The position numbers were made by a program, and so were the translations under genes. The notes under the pieces are model-generated. The model was not told the DNA's origin, searched no databases, and was given only the letters and a program-made list of their open reading frames with translations. Positions 34,315 to 44,296 of a DNA stretch of 64,000 nucleotides are shown one piece after another. Positions within the stretch are counted from its first letter, which is position 1. Every line of letters begins with the position of its first letter. Source of the DNA: Sediminihabitans luteus. Lineage in GTDB: Bacteria; Actinomycetota; Actinomycetes; Actinomycetales; Cellulomonadaceae. The stretch spans positions 868,001 through 932,000 of the forward strand of contig NZ_PGFE01000001.1 in the NCBI RefSeq assembly GCF_002797595.1, read 5' to 3'.

Positions 34315-35384
34315 GCGGCCGCCTCCTCGGTGCTGCGCTGCGCGTCGCGCTCGCGACGCGCCTTGCGGACGTTGCGCTGGGCAGCGGGTGCGATGCGCAG
34401 CTTGGGGTTGATGATCTCGTCGATGGTGAAGTTGATGAGCGAGAGCCCGCAGCCGAACAGGGCGATCACGAGGCCCGGCGGGATGAACCACCACCACGCT
34501 CCGCGCGACAGGGCGGAGCCTGCCTGTGCCTCGTTGAGCATCGTGCCGAGCGTGACCGACCCGGACGGGCCGAGGCCGAGGTACGAGAGCCCCGCCTCGG
34601 CGAGGATCGCGAGGATCACGCCGAACAGGAACTGCGCGGTCAGGAGGGGCAGGAGGTTGGGCAGGATCTCGACCGCGATGATCCGGGGAGCCTTCTCACC
34701 CGCGACACGGGCGGCGGAGACGTAGTCACGGTTCCGCAGGGACTTCGCCTGCATGCGCAGGATCACTGCTGAGCCGGACCAGCTCGTGAGACCGAGGACG
34801 ACCGCCACGACGAGCATGCTGCGCACCTCGAGGAACGCCGAGATGACGATGACGAGGGGCAGACCAGGGATCACGAGCATGACGTTGGTGACGAACGAGA
34901 GGACCTCGTCGGTCATCCCGGCCCGGTACCCCGCGACGATGCCGAAGACGAGGGAGAGCACGACCGCGATGGAGCCTGCGAGGAGCCCGACCCAGAGCGA
35001 GGCGCGCGTGCCGATCGCGAGCTGCGCGAGCACGTCGTAGCCGAGGGCCGTGGTGCCCAGCAGGTGGTCGCCTCCCGGAGGGAGCATCGCGGGGTTCTCG
35101 GTGTTCGCCGGGTCCTGCGTGAAGAAGGGGCCGACGAGCCCGAGCAGGACCACGCCGATCACCAGGACGAGGCCCACGACGAGCTTGCCCGAGAACCGCG
35201 GGAGGGCGAATCGCGGGACCGCGCGCGGCGGTGTCGGCGAGGTCGGCGAAGGGCTGGACGCGACCTCGACGGTGCGCGCCACGCCGACCGCCTCGCGTGC
35301 GCTCGCCGTGGGCACCTCGGGGACGGTGTCGCCGCTCGCGGCCGTCTCGGGAACGGTCAGTTCGGTTCGGATGTCCTCAGGCAT
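34311..35384 (-). CDS. ABC importer permease (DppC/OppC type)
   Basis: 357 residues from the ATG at 35384 (GAGGA 11 nt upstream, 8-bp overlap with the upstream permease; a start at 35414 would overlap more). The first 70 residues are Thr/Pro/Ala-rich and cytoplasmic. One transmembrane helix (about 78-100), a periplasmic-side loop (NPAMLPPGGDHLLGTTALGYDVL, the OppC-N segment) and five helices follow. The EAA loop RVAGEKAPRIIAVEILPNLLP contacts the ATPases. The C-terminus is basic (NVRKARRERDAQRS). Confidence 0.92.
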
Positions 35385-36369
35385 TGGATCGGGTCCTCGG
35401 GTCGATGAAGCCATAGACGATGTCCATGATGAAGTTCGCCGCGAGCACGGTGAGCGTGATCACCAGGAAGAGGCCCTGCATGAGGGCGTAGTCGTTGCCA
35501 CGCACCGCCGTGATCATGAGCTTGCCGAGGCCGGGGTAGCTGAACACCTGCTCCATGACGATCGACCCGGCGACGACGAACGCGAGCGTGATGCCGAAGC
35601 CGGAGATCGAGGGCAGTGCCGCGTTGCGAGTCGCGTAGGTCATGAGGATCCGCGACTTGCGCAGCCCCTTGGCCTCGGCCGTGACGATGTAGTCCTCGGA
35701 CATCGTCGAGACCATCATGTTGCGCATGCCGAGCAGCCATCCCCCGACCGAGCTGATGACGATCGTCAGCGCCGGGAGGGTGCCGTGGTAGATCACGTCA
35801 CCCACGAACGCCCAGCTCCACTCGGGTCCGCCGAACTCTCGGATGTCGTAGCCGTTGCCGACCGGGAACACGGGGTTCTGCACCGCGAGCAGGTAGATCA
35901 GCAGCAGCGCGAGCCAGAAGTACGGCAGCGACTGGATGAGGGTGGTCGACGGCACGATGTGGTCGACCCAGGTGCCCCGGCGCCATCCGATGATGGCGCC
36001 GGCGCCGACGCCCACGAGGAACGAGATGACGGTCGCGAGACCGACCAGCCCGATCGTCCACGGGAGCGCCTGGGAGATGAGCTCGGTGACCGGGGCCGGA
36101 AACTTCGTGACCGACGTTCCCAGGTCCCAGTGGATCACCTGGTTGAGGTACTGCACGTACGCGTCCCAGAGGGACTGGTCCGAGTCGCCGCCGAAGAGGC
36201 GCTGGATGGTTGCGATCTGTTCCGGGGTGACTTCGCCGCCACGACTCATCTTGTCGATCATGATCTGGGCCGGGTCTCCGGGAGACAACCTCGGGAGGAG
36301 GAAGTTCAAGGAGATCGCGACCCACAACGTCAACACGTAGAAGACGATGCGTCGTGTGTAGTACTTCAC
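35377..36369 (-). CDS. ABC importer permease (DppB/OppB type)
   Basis: 330 residues from GTG 36369. The N-terminal helix (RIVFYVLTLWVAISLNFLLPRLSPGDP) is typical of DppB, followed by a large extracellular loop, five more helices and the EAA motif region (EAKGLRKSRILMTYATRNAALPS). Ends in GFIDPRTRSNA as in family members. Follows the binding-protein gene by 73 bp in the same operon. Confidence 0.93.
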   Translation of the reverse strand: MKYYTRRIVFYVLTLWVAISLNFLLPRLSPGDPAQIMIDKMSRGGEVTPEQIATIQRLFGGDSDQSLWDAYVQYLNQVIHWDLGTSVTKFPAPVTELISQALPWTIGLVGLATVISFLVGVGAGAIIGWRRGTWVDHIVPSTTLIQSLPYFWLALLLIYLLAVQNPVFPVGNGYDIREFGGPEWSWAFVGDVIYHGTLPALTIVISSVGGWLLGMRNMMVSTMSEDYIVTAEAKGLRKSRILMTYATRNAALPSISGFGITLAFVVAGSIVMEQVFSYPGLGKLMITAVRGNDYALMQGLFLVITLTVLAANFIMDIVYGFIDPRTRSNA

Positions 36370-36442
36370 CGTTCTGCCCCAGTCTGCGGCGCGCTCTGCG
36401 CCACACAGTTCTTCACCGTCTCAGCGCCTCTCCGGCGGACGA

Positions 36443-38173
36443 TCACTCGGTGCCGCCGAGCTGGCTCAGGATGAGGCCAGAGGCGCCCGCGCCCCACGCC
36501 GGCGGGAAGGCGTACAGGTTGTCCTCGGTCGGCCAGCCCGTGTAGTCCTTCGCGTTCCAGAAGGTCTCGGTCGCGTTGACGACGACCGGGATGTACGGCA
36601 GGTCCTCGGTGATCTCGGCCTGCACCTTGGCGTAGGCGTCCTTCTTCGCGGCCTCGTCGTTCGTCGCCGCGGCAGCATTGACGGCCTCGTCGACCGCGGG
36701 GTTGCTGTAGCGCGTGAAGTTCCAGTCACCCGGCTCGAGCGTCTCGCCGACCTTGATCGTCGCGTCGGTCGTGAACCAGTCCTTGTAGATCTGGAACGGG
36801 TCGGGCACGGACGTGCCGACGATGCCGCCGAGCGTGAGCTGGAAGTTGCCCGAGAAGCGCGCGTCGCCCCACTCCTGCTGGGTCGGCTCGGTCACGTCGA
36901 TCTTGATCCCGGCCTTGAGCGCCTGCGCGGCGACGAGCTTGTTGGTGCTGTTGTAGTCCGTCCACGTCGCGGGCGACGTGAGGGTCATCTCGACCTTCTG
37001 GCCGTCCTTCTCGTAGATGCCGTCCGCACCCTTGGTGTAGCCGGCGTCCTCGAGGATCTTCATGGCCTCCTCCGCGTTCGCGGTCTGGGGGCTCTCCTTG
37101 GGCATGCCGTCGGCGATCCACTTGTCGTCACGGCCGAGCAGCGCGAAGGTCGGCGAGACCGGTGCCGCGAGGTCCACGAACGCCTTGTTGTTGATCTCGG
37201 TGCGGTCGATCGCGACGTTGAGCGCCTGGCGGACGGCCACGTCGGTCTGCGGGCCCTCGCACCCGAGGTCCACGTTCGCGCAGGTGTAGATGGCGGTCGG
37301 GTCCTGCGGGGTGTTGACGTAGCCCACGGCGTCGCCCGAGGAGCTGACGATCGAGTCCGGGTCAGGGATGAACATGCCGGTCCAGTCGATCTGGCCGGTC
37401 GTGAGCATGTCCTGGGCGGACTGGTTGCCTGCGACGCCGATGTAGCGGGCCTGCGCGACCTTGGGCTTGCCGCCCCAGTAGTCCGGGTTCGCCTCGAACG
37501 TGTACGAGTCGGCCGAGGTCTCGCCGACCGTGTAGGGGCCGGTGCCGACAGGGGCGTCCTCGTTCGTCCACGTGAGGGCGGCCTCGACATCGGCCTCCTT
37601 CTCGGCCCAGACGTGCTCGGGGACCATGAGCGTCGTGCCGAGCACCGAGAATTCGTTCGTGAACTCGGGTCCGTCGAACGAGACCTTGACCGTCAGCGGG
37701 TCGACCGCCTCGGCACCCGTGATGTACGCACGCGTGGTGAACTTGTTCGTCAGCGAGAAGACGACGTCGTCCGCGGTGAAGTCCTCACCGTCGTTCCACT
37801 TGACGCCCTCACGGAGCTTGATCGTGAGCTCCGTGCCGTCCTCGTTCCACTCGAACGACTCACCCAGCATCGGGCGCGGCGCCTCGGCCGACGTCTTGTT
37901 GTAGTAGAAGAGCGTCTCGTAGATGACGCCGTTCGTCCCGGCGAGCAGCGTGGGCGAGAAGGGGTTGAAGTTCGCCGTGATGGGCGGCTCAGCACCAGCC
38001 CAGACGATGAGCGTGCGATCGGTGTCGGTGCCCTCGGCGGCGGCCGGGGACTTGGTCCCGTCGCCGCTGCCCTCGTCGTCCCCGCCACCGCAGCCGGCTG
38101 CCAGGAGGGTCACGCCGGCAACCAGGGAGGTCACGGCAAGGAGGCGCTTGCGCCCCGTGCTTCGGATCATCAT
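36443..38173 (-). CDS. Family-5 extracellular solute-binding lipoprotein
   Basis: 576 residues from the ATG at 38173 (AGAGGA 5-8 nt upstream; second ATG adjacent). The signal peptide ends in LLAAGC with lipidated Cys28, then a Gly/Asp-rich linker. The SBP_bac_5 core is clear: NFNPFSPTLLAGTNGVIYETLFYY, LTIKLREGVKWNDGEDFTADDVVFS, GTGPYTV, VRQALNVAIDR. The C-terminus (GWPTEDNLYAFPPAWGAGASG) resembles family-5 proteins that bind cello- or other oligosaccharides rather than peptides, though this is inference. First gene of the importer operon; a ROK-like operator lies 123-145 bp upstream. Confidence 0.92.
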   Translation of the reverse strand: MMIRSTGRKRLLAVTSLVAGVTLLAAGCGGGDDEGSGDGTKSPAAAEGTDTDRTLIVWAGAEPPITANFNPFSPTLLAGTNGVIYETLFYYNKTSAEAPRPMLGESFEWNEDGTELTIKLREGVKWNDGEDFTADDVVFSLTNKFTTRAYITGAEAVDPLTVKVSFDGPEFTNEFSVLGTTLMVPEHVWAEKEADVEAALTWTNEDAPVGTGPYTVGETSADSYTFEANPDYWGGKPKVAQARYIGVAGNQSAQDMLTTGQIDWTGMFIPDPDSIVSSSGDAVGYVNTPQDPTAIYTCANVDLGCEGPQTDVAVRQALNVAIDRTEINNKAFVDLAAPVSPTFALLGRDDKWIADGMPKESPQTANAEEAMKILEDAGYTKGADGIYEKDGQKVEMTLTSPATWTDYNSTNKLVAAQALKAGIKIDVTEPTQQEWGDARFSGNFQLTLGGIVGTSVPDPFQIYKDWFTTDATIKVGETLEPGDWNFTRYSNPAVDEAVNAAAATNDEAAKKDAYAKVQAEITEDLPYIPVVVNATETFWNAKDYTGWPTEDNLYAFPPAWGAGASGLILSQLGGTE

Positions 38174-38295
38174 CGGTCCTCTCGAAGAAGGTCGATGGTC
38201 GGCGCTTCGCGCCGCACATCTTCGTGCGTCCACCCCCCTGCGGGGCGTCGTGCAGGAACACTAACGAATTGATCCACATCACAGCCAGATTCATC

Positions 38296-38318
38296 AGGAA
38301 AGTTACCTAACTGAAACT
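38296..38318. promoter_or_regulatory. Candidate ROK/NagC-type operator for the ABC importer
   Basis: The palindromic core AGTTACCTAACT (38301-38312) is flanked by AGGAA and GAAAC. AGGAAAGTT-CCTAACT-like boxes precede many sugar-uptake genes in actinobacteria and are ascribed to ROK-family repressors. The box is upstream of the binding-protein gene; no ROK gene is in the window. Confidence 0.45.
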
Positions 38319-38384
38319 CGACGGCAACGCTCCCATCGGGACGGACCGCCCGGAACCCCCGGGATCCCCGGCAGAACGGGCCGG

Positions 38385-39107
38385 TCAGGCGTGCGCGAGC
38401 GCCTCCGCGGCAGCCGCCGCGACGGTCTCGTCCGTGACCTCGAAACCCGCGTCACCCCCGCCACCCGGCCCGCCGGCGTCCGACACCACGGCCTTGGCCG
38501 AGAGGTGGACCGCGTCGACGCCCGTCGCGACGAGCGCCGCGACGTCGTCCGGTCGGACGCCGCCACCGGCCATGACCTGCACGCGCCCCGCCGCTCGGGC
38601 GACGGTCGCGGCGAGGCGGTCGAGGCCCTGCGGCGCGGTCGCCGCGCCGCCCGAGGTGAGCACGCGCGCGACGCCGAGGCGTGCGAGCACGTCGAGGGCG
38701 GCGGCGACGTCGTCGACCACGTCGAACGCGCGGTGGAACGTCACCTCGCGACCCTGCGCGGCCTCGACGAGCAGGCCCAGCGCGTCCTCGTCGACCGTGC
38801 CGTCGGCGCGCAGGACGCCCACGACCACGCCGTGCGCGCCCGCGGCGACCGCGTCGCGCACGTCGCGCACCTGCACGTCGAGCTCGTCGGCCGAGTACAC
38901 GAACCCGCCCGGTCGCGGCCGCACGAGCGGGTGCACCTCGACCTCGCCGGCGGCGGCGAGCACCGCGCGCAGCAGGCCCGCGCTCGGCGTCAGGCCACCG
39001 GTCGCACCGAGCGCCGAGCAGAGCTCGACCCGGGCCGCGCCCACGCGCGCGGCGACGCGCACGCCCTCGACGTCCTGCACAGCGATCTCGAGCACGCGTG
39101 CGCCCAT
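38385..39107 (-). CDS. cutC: Copper homeostasis protein CutC family
   Basis: 240 residues. CutC TIM-barrel signatures are clear: EIAVQDVEGVRVAARVGAARVELCSALGATGGLTPS, VHPLVRPRPGGFVY, GAHGVVVGVLRADGTVD, VTFHRAFDVVDD and RVLTSGGA. The family is tied to copper tolerance, but direct copper binding is disputed and an enzymatic role is possible. It lies 59 bp after a small membrane-protein gene and follows it on the same strand. Confidence 0.93.
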   Translation of the reverse strand: MGARVLEIAVQDVEGVRVAARVGAARVELCSALGATGGLTPSAGLLRAVLAAAGEVEVHPLVRPRPGGFVYSADELDVQVRDVRDAVAAGAHGVVVGVLRADGTVDEDALGLLVEAAQGREVTFHRAFDVVDDVAAALDVLARLGVARVLTSGGAATAPQGLDRLAATVARAAGRVQVMAGGGVRPDDVAALVATGVDAVHLSAKAVVSDAGGPGGGGDAGFEVTDETVAAAAAEALAHA

Positions 39108-39166
39108 GGTGTCCTCCCCGGTTCGTCCGACCGGGTGATCCTAGAACGTCGCGGCGGGCGGCCCTG

Positions 39167-39634
39167 CTACCAGGACCAGCCGCGGGCGCTCAGCTCGAGC
39201 TCCTCGCGCATGCGTTCGTCGGGGTCGTCGAGCATCCCCGCCTGCAGCGCGGGGGCGTCGAGCGAGAGGCCTGCCAGCGCGCAGGCCTCGCGCAGCAGGC
39301 CGTCGTACGCGCCGCGCACCGCGCGGTAGTGGTGCACACGGCCGTAGAGGTCCGGATCGGCCTCGATGCGGCGCAGCTCGGCCGCGAGCTCCGACAGGCG
39401 GACCTGCACGCGGAGCGCCACGAGCGGGTCGGGCCCGAGCACGGGCTCGACACGGGCGCGTGACAGGACGGCGTGGACGAGAACGACCACCATCACCGCA
39501 GCGCTCGCCAAGACGGGCCACCAGCCCGCCAACCACGTCGTCATCCACCCGGTCATCAGCCACGTCCCCACGACGTGCGCCTCGGGCGCCGCCTCGGCAC
39601 CGGTCCCGGACCCCCGCGTCCGGGACGCCGTCAC
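39167..39634 (-). CDS. Small membrane protein of unknown function
   Basis: 155 residues from GTG 39634, supported by GGGAGGGA just upstream. A Gly/Ala-rich start is followed by one transmembrane helix (about 33-57, TTWLAGWWPVLASAAVMVVVLVHAVL) and a charged helical domain (LRVQVRLSELAAELRRIEADPDLYGRVHHYRAVRGAYDGLL) ending in ARGWSW. No family recognised. It lies between purL and cutC, separated from purL by a terminator. Confidence 0.7.
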   Translation of the reverse strand: MTASRTRGSGTGAEAAPEAHVVGTWLMTGWMTTWLAGWWPVLASAAVMVVVLVHAVLSRARVEPVLGPDPLVALRVQVRLSELAAELRRIEADPDLYGRVHHYRAVRGAYDGLLREACALAGLSLDAPALQAGMLDDPDERMREELELSARGWSW

Positions 39635-39672
39635 GTCCCTCCCAGCCTAGTCAGCCGAGGCCAGGACGACCA

Positions 39673-39702
39673 CAGGGCGCCGTCCCGGAGGACGGCGCCC
39701 TG
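39673..39702 (-). terminator. Terminator downstream of purL
   Basis: CAGGGCGCCGTCC and GGACGGCGCCCTG form a perfect 13-bp stem with a 4-nt loop, 17 bp after the purL stop. Confidence 0.85.
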
Positions 39703-39718
39703 CGGCTGACGATCGGGG

Positions 39719-42079
39719 TCAGCCGAAGATCGCGGGCAGCGTGGCCCGGAACGCGGCGTCGGCCTCGGCGAGCGGGAGGCTGAACTGCCCGACGACCTCG
39801 AGCGCCTCGACGTCCTCGCCGTCGACCTCGACCGTGCGTCCCGTCTCGCCGAGCTTGACGTAGGGCACGCCGCGCGCGACGCACGCGTCGACGAGCTTCT
39901 GCGCCTCGGAGCGCGGCACCGTGACGATCGCGCGTGCGGTCGACTCCGAGAACAGCGCCTCGAACGGCGTCACGCCGTCGCGCTCGCACAGCGCGTCGAG
40001 CGAGACGCTCGCGCCCGTGCCGAACCGCAGCGACGACTCGAGCAGCGCCTGCGCGAGGCCACCCTCCGAGAGGTCGTGCGCCGCCGTCACGATGTGGTCG
40101 CGGCTCGCGGTCACGAGCACGTCGGCGAGCGCCTTCTCGGCCGCGAGGTCGAGGCGCGGCGGGAGCCCGCCCAGGTGGCCGTGCACGACGTCGGCCCAGG
40201 CCGAGCCGTCGAGCTCGGCGCGCGTCGCACCGAGCAGCACGACGACCTCGCCGGCCTCGCGGAAGCCCGACGTCGTGGCCTGCGCGACGTCGTCGAGCAC
40301 CCCGAGGACGCCGACGACCGGGGTCGGGTGGATCGAGGAGTCGATCTGCCCGGGCTCGCCCGTGCCGTTGTAGAGCGACACGTTGCCGCCGGTCACGGGC
40401 ACCGCGAGCTCCATGCAGCCGTCCGCGAGGCCCTCGATGGCCTCGACGAGCTGCCACATCGAGTCCGGGTCCTCGGGCGAGCCGAAGTTGAGGCAGTCGG
40501 TCACGGCGAGCGGGCGCGCGCCCGTCGCGGCGACGTTGCGGAACGCCTCGGCGAGCGCGAGCTGGGCGCCCGTGCGCGGGTCGAGCTTGGCGTAGCGGCC
40601 GTTCGCGTCGGTCGCGAGCGCGACGCCGAGGCCCGTGGTCTCGTCGACGCGCACGACGCCGCCGTCGTCGGGCTGCGCGAGCGCGGTGTTGCCCTGCACG
40701 AACCGGTCGTACTGGTTGGTCACCCACTCCTTGCTCGCGAGGTTGGGCGAGGAGAGCAGGCGCAGCGCGGTCGCACGCAGCTCGTCGCCACTCTCCGGGC
40801 GGGCGAGGGAGTCGGCGGTGTCGGCGTTGAGCGCGTCCATCCAGGCCGGGCGCGCGTACGGGCGGTCGTAGACCGGGCCCTCGTGCGCGACGGTCTTCGG
40901 GTCGACGTCGACGATGCGCTGGCCGTGGTGGTCGATCGTGAGGCGGCCCGTGCCGTTGACCTCGCCGATGACGGACGTCTCGACGTCCCACTTGCCCGTG
41001 ATCGCGAGGAACTCCTCGAGCTTCTCGGGCCGCACGACCGCCATCATGCGCTCCTGCGACTCCGACATGAGGATCTCGCCCGCGTTGAGCGACGGGTCGC
41101 GCAGCAGCACGTCGTCGAGGTCGACGTGCATGCCGCCGTCGCCGTTGGACGCGAGCTCGGACGTCGCGCACGAGATGCCGGCCGCACCGAGGTCCTGGAT
41201 GCCCTCGACGACCTTCGCCGCGTACAGCTCGAGGCAGCACTCGATGAGCACCTTCTCCATGAACGGGTCGCCGACCTGCACGCTCGGGCGCTTGGCGGGC
41301 ACGCCGTCCTCGAACGTCTCGGACGCGAGGATCGACGCGCCACCGATGCCGTCGCCGCCCGTGCGGGCGCCGAACAGGATGACCTTGTTGCCCGTGCCCG
41401 AGGCGTTGGCGAGGTGGATGTCCTCGTGCCGCAGCACGCCGAGGCAGAGCGCGTTGACGAGCGGGTTGCCCTGGTACGACGAGTCGAACACGAGCTCGCC
41501 GCCGATGTTGGGCAGGCCGAGCGAGTTGCCGTAGCCGCCGACGCCGGAGACGACGCCGTGCACGACGCGCGCGGTGTCGGGGTGGTCGACGGCGCCGAAG
41601 CGCAGCTGGTCCATGACGGCCACGGGGCGCGCGCCCATCGAGATGATGTCGCGCACGATCCCGCCGACGCCCGTCGCGGCACCCTGGTAGGGCTCGACGT
41701 AGCTCGGGTGGTTGTGCGACTCGACCTTGAACGTCACGGCCCAGCCGTCACCGATGTCGACGACGCCCGCGTTCTCGCCGATCCCGACGAGGAGGTGCTT
41801 CTTCATCTCGTCGGTCACCTTGTCGCCGAACTTGCGCAGGTGGTTCTTCGACGACTTGTACGAGCAGTGCTCGGACCACATGACCGAGTACATCGCGAGC
41901 TCGGCGGCCGTGGGACGGCGGTCCAGGATGTCCTTGATCCGCTGGTACTCGTCGGGCTTGAGCCCGAGCTCCGCGAACGGCTGGGACTCCTCGGGCGTCG
42001 CGGCGGCGTTCTCGACCGTGTCGAGGACGGGGCGGGGCGTACCGGGGCGGGCGGTCGCGTCGTTCGTGGGGGCGCTCAT
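39719..42079 (-). CDS. purL: Phosphoribosylformylglycinamidine synthase, large subunit (small-PurL type)
   Basis: 786 residues from the ATG at 42079 (GAGGG upstream); the frame extends through the DUF2599 gene on the opposite strand but only as a shadow. AIR-synthase-like halves are clear: [52 protein letters not shown]-like [19 protein letters not shown], and [11 protein letters not shown], ending in a FATLPAIFG-like C-terminus. This short form lacks a glutaminase domain and works with PurQ and PurS, both encoded at 59.7-60.6 kb, to make FGAM. Confidence 0.97.
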   Translation of the reverse strand: MSAPTNDATARPGTPRPVLDTVENAAATPEESQPFAELGLKPDEYQRIKDILDRRPTAAELAMYSVMWSEHCSYKSSKNHLRKFGDKVTDEMKKHLLVGIGENAGVVDIGDGWAVTFKVESHNHPSYVEPYQGAATGVGGIVRDIISMGARPVAVMDQLRFGAVDHPDTARVVHGVVSGVGGYGNSLGLPNIGGELVFDSSYQGNPLVNALCLGVLRHEDIHLANASGTGNKVILFGARTGGDGIGGASILASETFEDGVPAKRPSVQVGDPFMEKVLIECCLELYAAKVVEGIQDLGAAGISCATSELASNGDGGMHVDLDDVLLRDPSLNAGEILMSESQERMMAVVRPEKLEEFLAITGKWDVETSVIGEVNGTGRLTIDHHGQRIVDVDPKTVAHEGPVYDRPYARPAWMDALNADTADSLARPESGDELRATALRLLSSPNLASKEWVTNQYDRFVQGNTALAQPDDGGVVRVDETTGLGVALATDANGRYAKLDPRTGAQLALAEAFRNVAATGARPLAVTDCLNFGSPEDPDSMWQLVEAIEGLADGCMELAVPVTGGNVSLYNGTGEPGQIDSSIHPTPVVGVLGVLDDVAQATTSGFREAGEVVVLLGATRAELDGSAWADVVHGHLGGLPPRLDLAAEKALADVLVTASRDHIVTAAHDLSEGGLAQALLESSLRFGTGASVSLDALCERDGVTPFEALFSESTARAIVTVPRSEAQKLVDACVARGVPYVKLGETGRTVEVDGEDVEALEVVGQFSLPLAEADAAFRATLPAIFG

Positions 42080-42284
42080 CGGATCCCTCGTCGGTGGCGT
42101 GCCGACGGCGCGCAGGCGCCGGGCACAGGGGTGCTGGGACACCGCCAGTTTACCGGCCCGCGCGCACGTGCCGCGCCGCCGTCCGGGAGCACGCCGGGAC
42201 GCCCGTCGCCCACCCGGTCGGCACGACGACATCGCGTGGTCCGGCGCCCCGCACCCGGCGTTCGGGTGCGCTAGCGTGCGCGAC

Positions 42285-43250
42285 GTGAGACGTCCCGATC
42301 GCCCCGCCCGGCGGCACCTGCTCGCGGTGTCGCTCGCGGTCACGCTGACCGTGGGCCTCGCCGCGTGCTCGGACGACGCGCCCGCGGTCTCCCCGTCGTC
42401 CGCGGACGACGGCACCGCGGTCGCGTCGGAGGGCGCGGCTCCCGGCGGTGCCGAGATGCCGGCGATCGACCTCGGCATGGTCGTCGGCGCTGCCGGTCCG
42501 GACCAGGTCGTCGCCGACGTGCACGCGACCGGAACCACCACGGCCCCGCACGGCACGCTCGGTGACGGACCCGCGACGAGCCGCACCGCGACGGTCGACG
42601 GCGCCGCGACCGTCGTCATCACCGTCACGAACCCGGCCGGCGCGACGCTCGCCCGGAACGCCGACGGCACGATCTCCGTGCGCGTCGGTGCGACACCGGA
42701 CGGCGCAAGCGCGTCGGACGTGAGCACCATGGACACTGCCACGACGGACGGGACGACGGTGGGCGGCATCACGGTCGACGCCCCGGGGGCGGACGTCGAG
42801 GTCGACGGCGCGTCGCTCCTGATCACGACCGCCGAGGGAACGGCCGCCGAGGGAACGACCACCGACGACGCGCCCGCGTCGGACGACGGCGCCGCGGCTG
42901 CGTCGTCCGACCCCGGAAGCACTGCGCCCGGGACGACAGGGCCGGGCGCGCCCGTCGTCGTGACGCTCGGCGCCGACGCGCTCGTCTCGGCGACGTGGGG
43001 CGAGGCCGAGGGCGGCCGGTCGCTCGCGGTCGACCCGTCGCCCTGGGCGCGCGGCGCGGGCATGGCGGGCGTCGACGCGACGTGGAGCGCGGTGGTCGCG
43101 GCGGAGCCCGACGCCGACGTGCCGGGCATGCGCGACCAGCTCGACTGCCACGCGGTCGGCGCACCCGACAAGGCGACGTGGAACCTCGAGCCGTGGCGGC
43201 CCGACGTCGGGCTGCTGGCCGTGATGGTGGCGCGCTGCAACCCGACGTAG
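42285..43250 (+). CDS. DUF2599 family lipoprotein
   Basis: 321 residues from GTG 42285. The signal sequence ([18 protein letters not shown]) places a lipidated Cys at residue 28. A Thr/Gly/Asp-rich middle contains a predicted beta region ([30 protein letters not shown]) and a disordered linker. The C-terminal 90 residues ([55 protein letters not shown]) match the DUF2599 domain with two conserved Cys. Surface-exposed; function unknown. Divergent from purL. Confidence 0.85.
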   Translation: MRRPDRPARRHLLAVSLAVTLTVGLAACSDDAPAVSPSSADDGTAVASEGAAPGGAEMPAIDLGMVVGAAGPDQVVADVHATGTTTAPHGTLGDGPATSRTATVDGAATVVITVTNPAGATLARNADGTISVRVGATPDGASASDVSTMDTATTDGTTVGGITVDAPGADVEVDGASLLITTAEGTAAEGTTTDDAPASDDGAAAASSDPGSTAPGTTGPGAPVVVTLGADALVSATWGEAEGGRSLAVDPSPWARGAGMAGVDATWSAVVAAEPDADVPGMRDQLDCHAVGAPDKATWNLEPWRPDVGLLAVMVARCNPT

Positions 43251-43268
43251 TCGGACGGTTGGGCCCGG

Positions 43269-43290
43269 CCGGGACGCACCGCCGTCCCGG
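43269..43290. terminator. Bidirectional terminator hairpin
   Basis: CCGGGACG and CGTCCCGG pair around a 6-nt loop between the convergent DUF2599 and LysR genes. Confidence 0.65.
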
Positions 43291-43296
43291 CGCAGG

Positions 43297-44223
43297 TCAC
43301 CGGCCCGGGTCACCGGCTCGGGACGGGGCGTCCGACGTACCGCGCAGGCGGTCGCGCACGGCCGCGACGGCGGGCGAAGCGGTCATGCTCGCGCGCCACA
43401 CGACGTCGACGGGTCGGGTCGGCTCGGGGTCGCGCACGGGGACGGCGACGACGTCGGCGGGCAGGCGCCCCCGCCCGAGCCGTGGCACGAGCGCGACCGC
43501 GAGGCCGCGCTCGACGAGGGCGACCTGCGACGCGAACTCGACGCACCGATAGTCGACCCGCGGCGCGCGCTCGGCCCCGCGGAACATGTGGTCGAACCAC
43601 GCGTGGCAGATCGTGCCGGGCGGCGTCGAGACCCAGGCGTGGTCGGCGAGCTCGGTCGGGGTCACCCACGCACGGCCCGCGAGCGGGTCGTCGCTGTGCA
43701 CGAGCACGTCGGCGGTGTCGACCAGCACGCGCTCCGACCGCAGTCCTGCCGGGATGCGCAGCCCGATGCCCTCCCAGTGGTGCACGAGCGCGACGTCGCA
43801 GCGGCCCGCGGCGACCTCGGCGACGGCGTCCCACGGGTCGATCTCGCGGACCTCGACGTCGAGGCCGGGGGCGGACTCGCGCAACCCCGCGAGGAGGTCG
43901 GGCACGAGCCCGCGCACCGCGGTCGCGAACGCCGCGAGTCGCACGAGCCCGACCGGGCGGCCCTCGTCGGCGTGCAGCCGGGAGCGGAGCTCCTCGACCT
44001 GGGCCGCGAGCGCGCGCCCCTCGGCGGCCAGGCGCCGGCCCGCGGCGGTCAGCACGACGCCGCGCCCCGCGCGCTCGAGCAGCACCGCGTCGACCTGTCG
44101 CTCGAGCCGCTTGACCTGCTGCGAGACCGCGGACGGCGTGAACCCGAGCTCGGTCGCGGCGCCGCCCACGGACCCGCAGCGGTCGACGGCCACGAGCGCC
44201 TCGACGGCGACAAGATCGATCAT
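43297..44223 (-). CDS. LysR family transcriptional regulator
   Basis: 308 residues. The winged helix-turn-helix is at 1-60 ([45 protein letters not shown]), the linker helix follows, and the LysR substrate-binding domain covers about 88-295 ([32 protein letters not shown]). Divergent from the EamA exporter gene with a 73-bp intergenic space, so it probably controls that gene and itself in response to an effector that the exporter transports. The effector is unknown. Confidence 0.92.
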   Translation of the reverse strand: MIDLVAVEALVAVDRCGSVGGAATELGFTPSAVSQQVKRLERQVDAVLLERAGRGVVLTAAGRRLAAEGRALAAQVEELRSRLHADEGRPVGLVRLAAFATAVRGLVPDLLAGLRESAPGLDVEVREIDPWDAVAEVAAGRCDVALVHHWEGIGLRIPAGLRSERVLVDTADVLVHSDDPLAGRAWVTPTELADHAWVSTPPGTICHAWFDHMFRGAERAPRVDYRCVEFASQVALVERGLAVALVPRLGRGRLPADVVAVPVRDPEPTRPVDVVWRASMTASPAVAAVRDRLRGTSDAPSRAGDPGR

Positions 44224-44296
44224 GCAGCGATGCTACCGAGTTCTGCTCACGAAGGTTTGCTGGACCTGCACGGTCAACGGCGACCAGGATCAGCCC

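Noticed and set aside
41712-42284. Upstream extension of the DUF2599 frame antisense to purL
   Set aside because: The lipoprotein signal peptide starts at GTG 42285; the extension overlaps the N-terminal coding part of purL.
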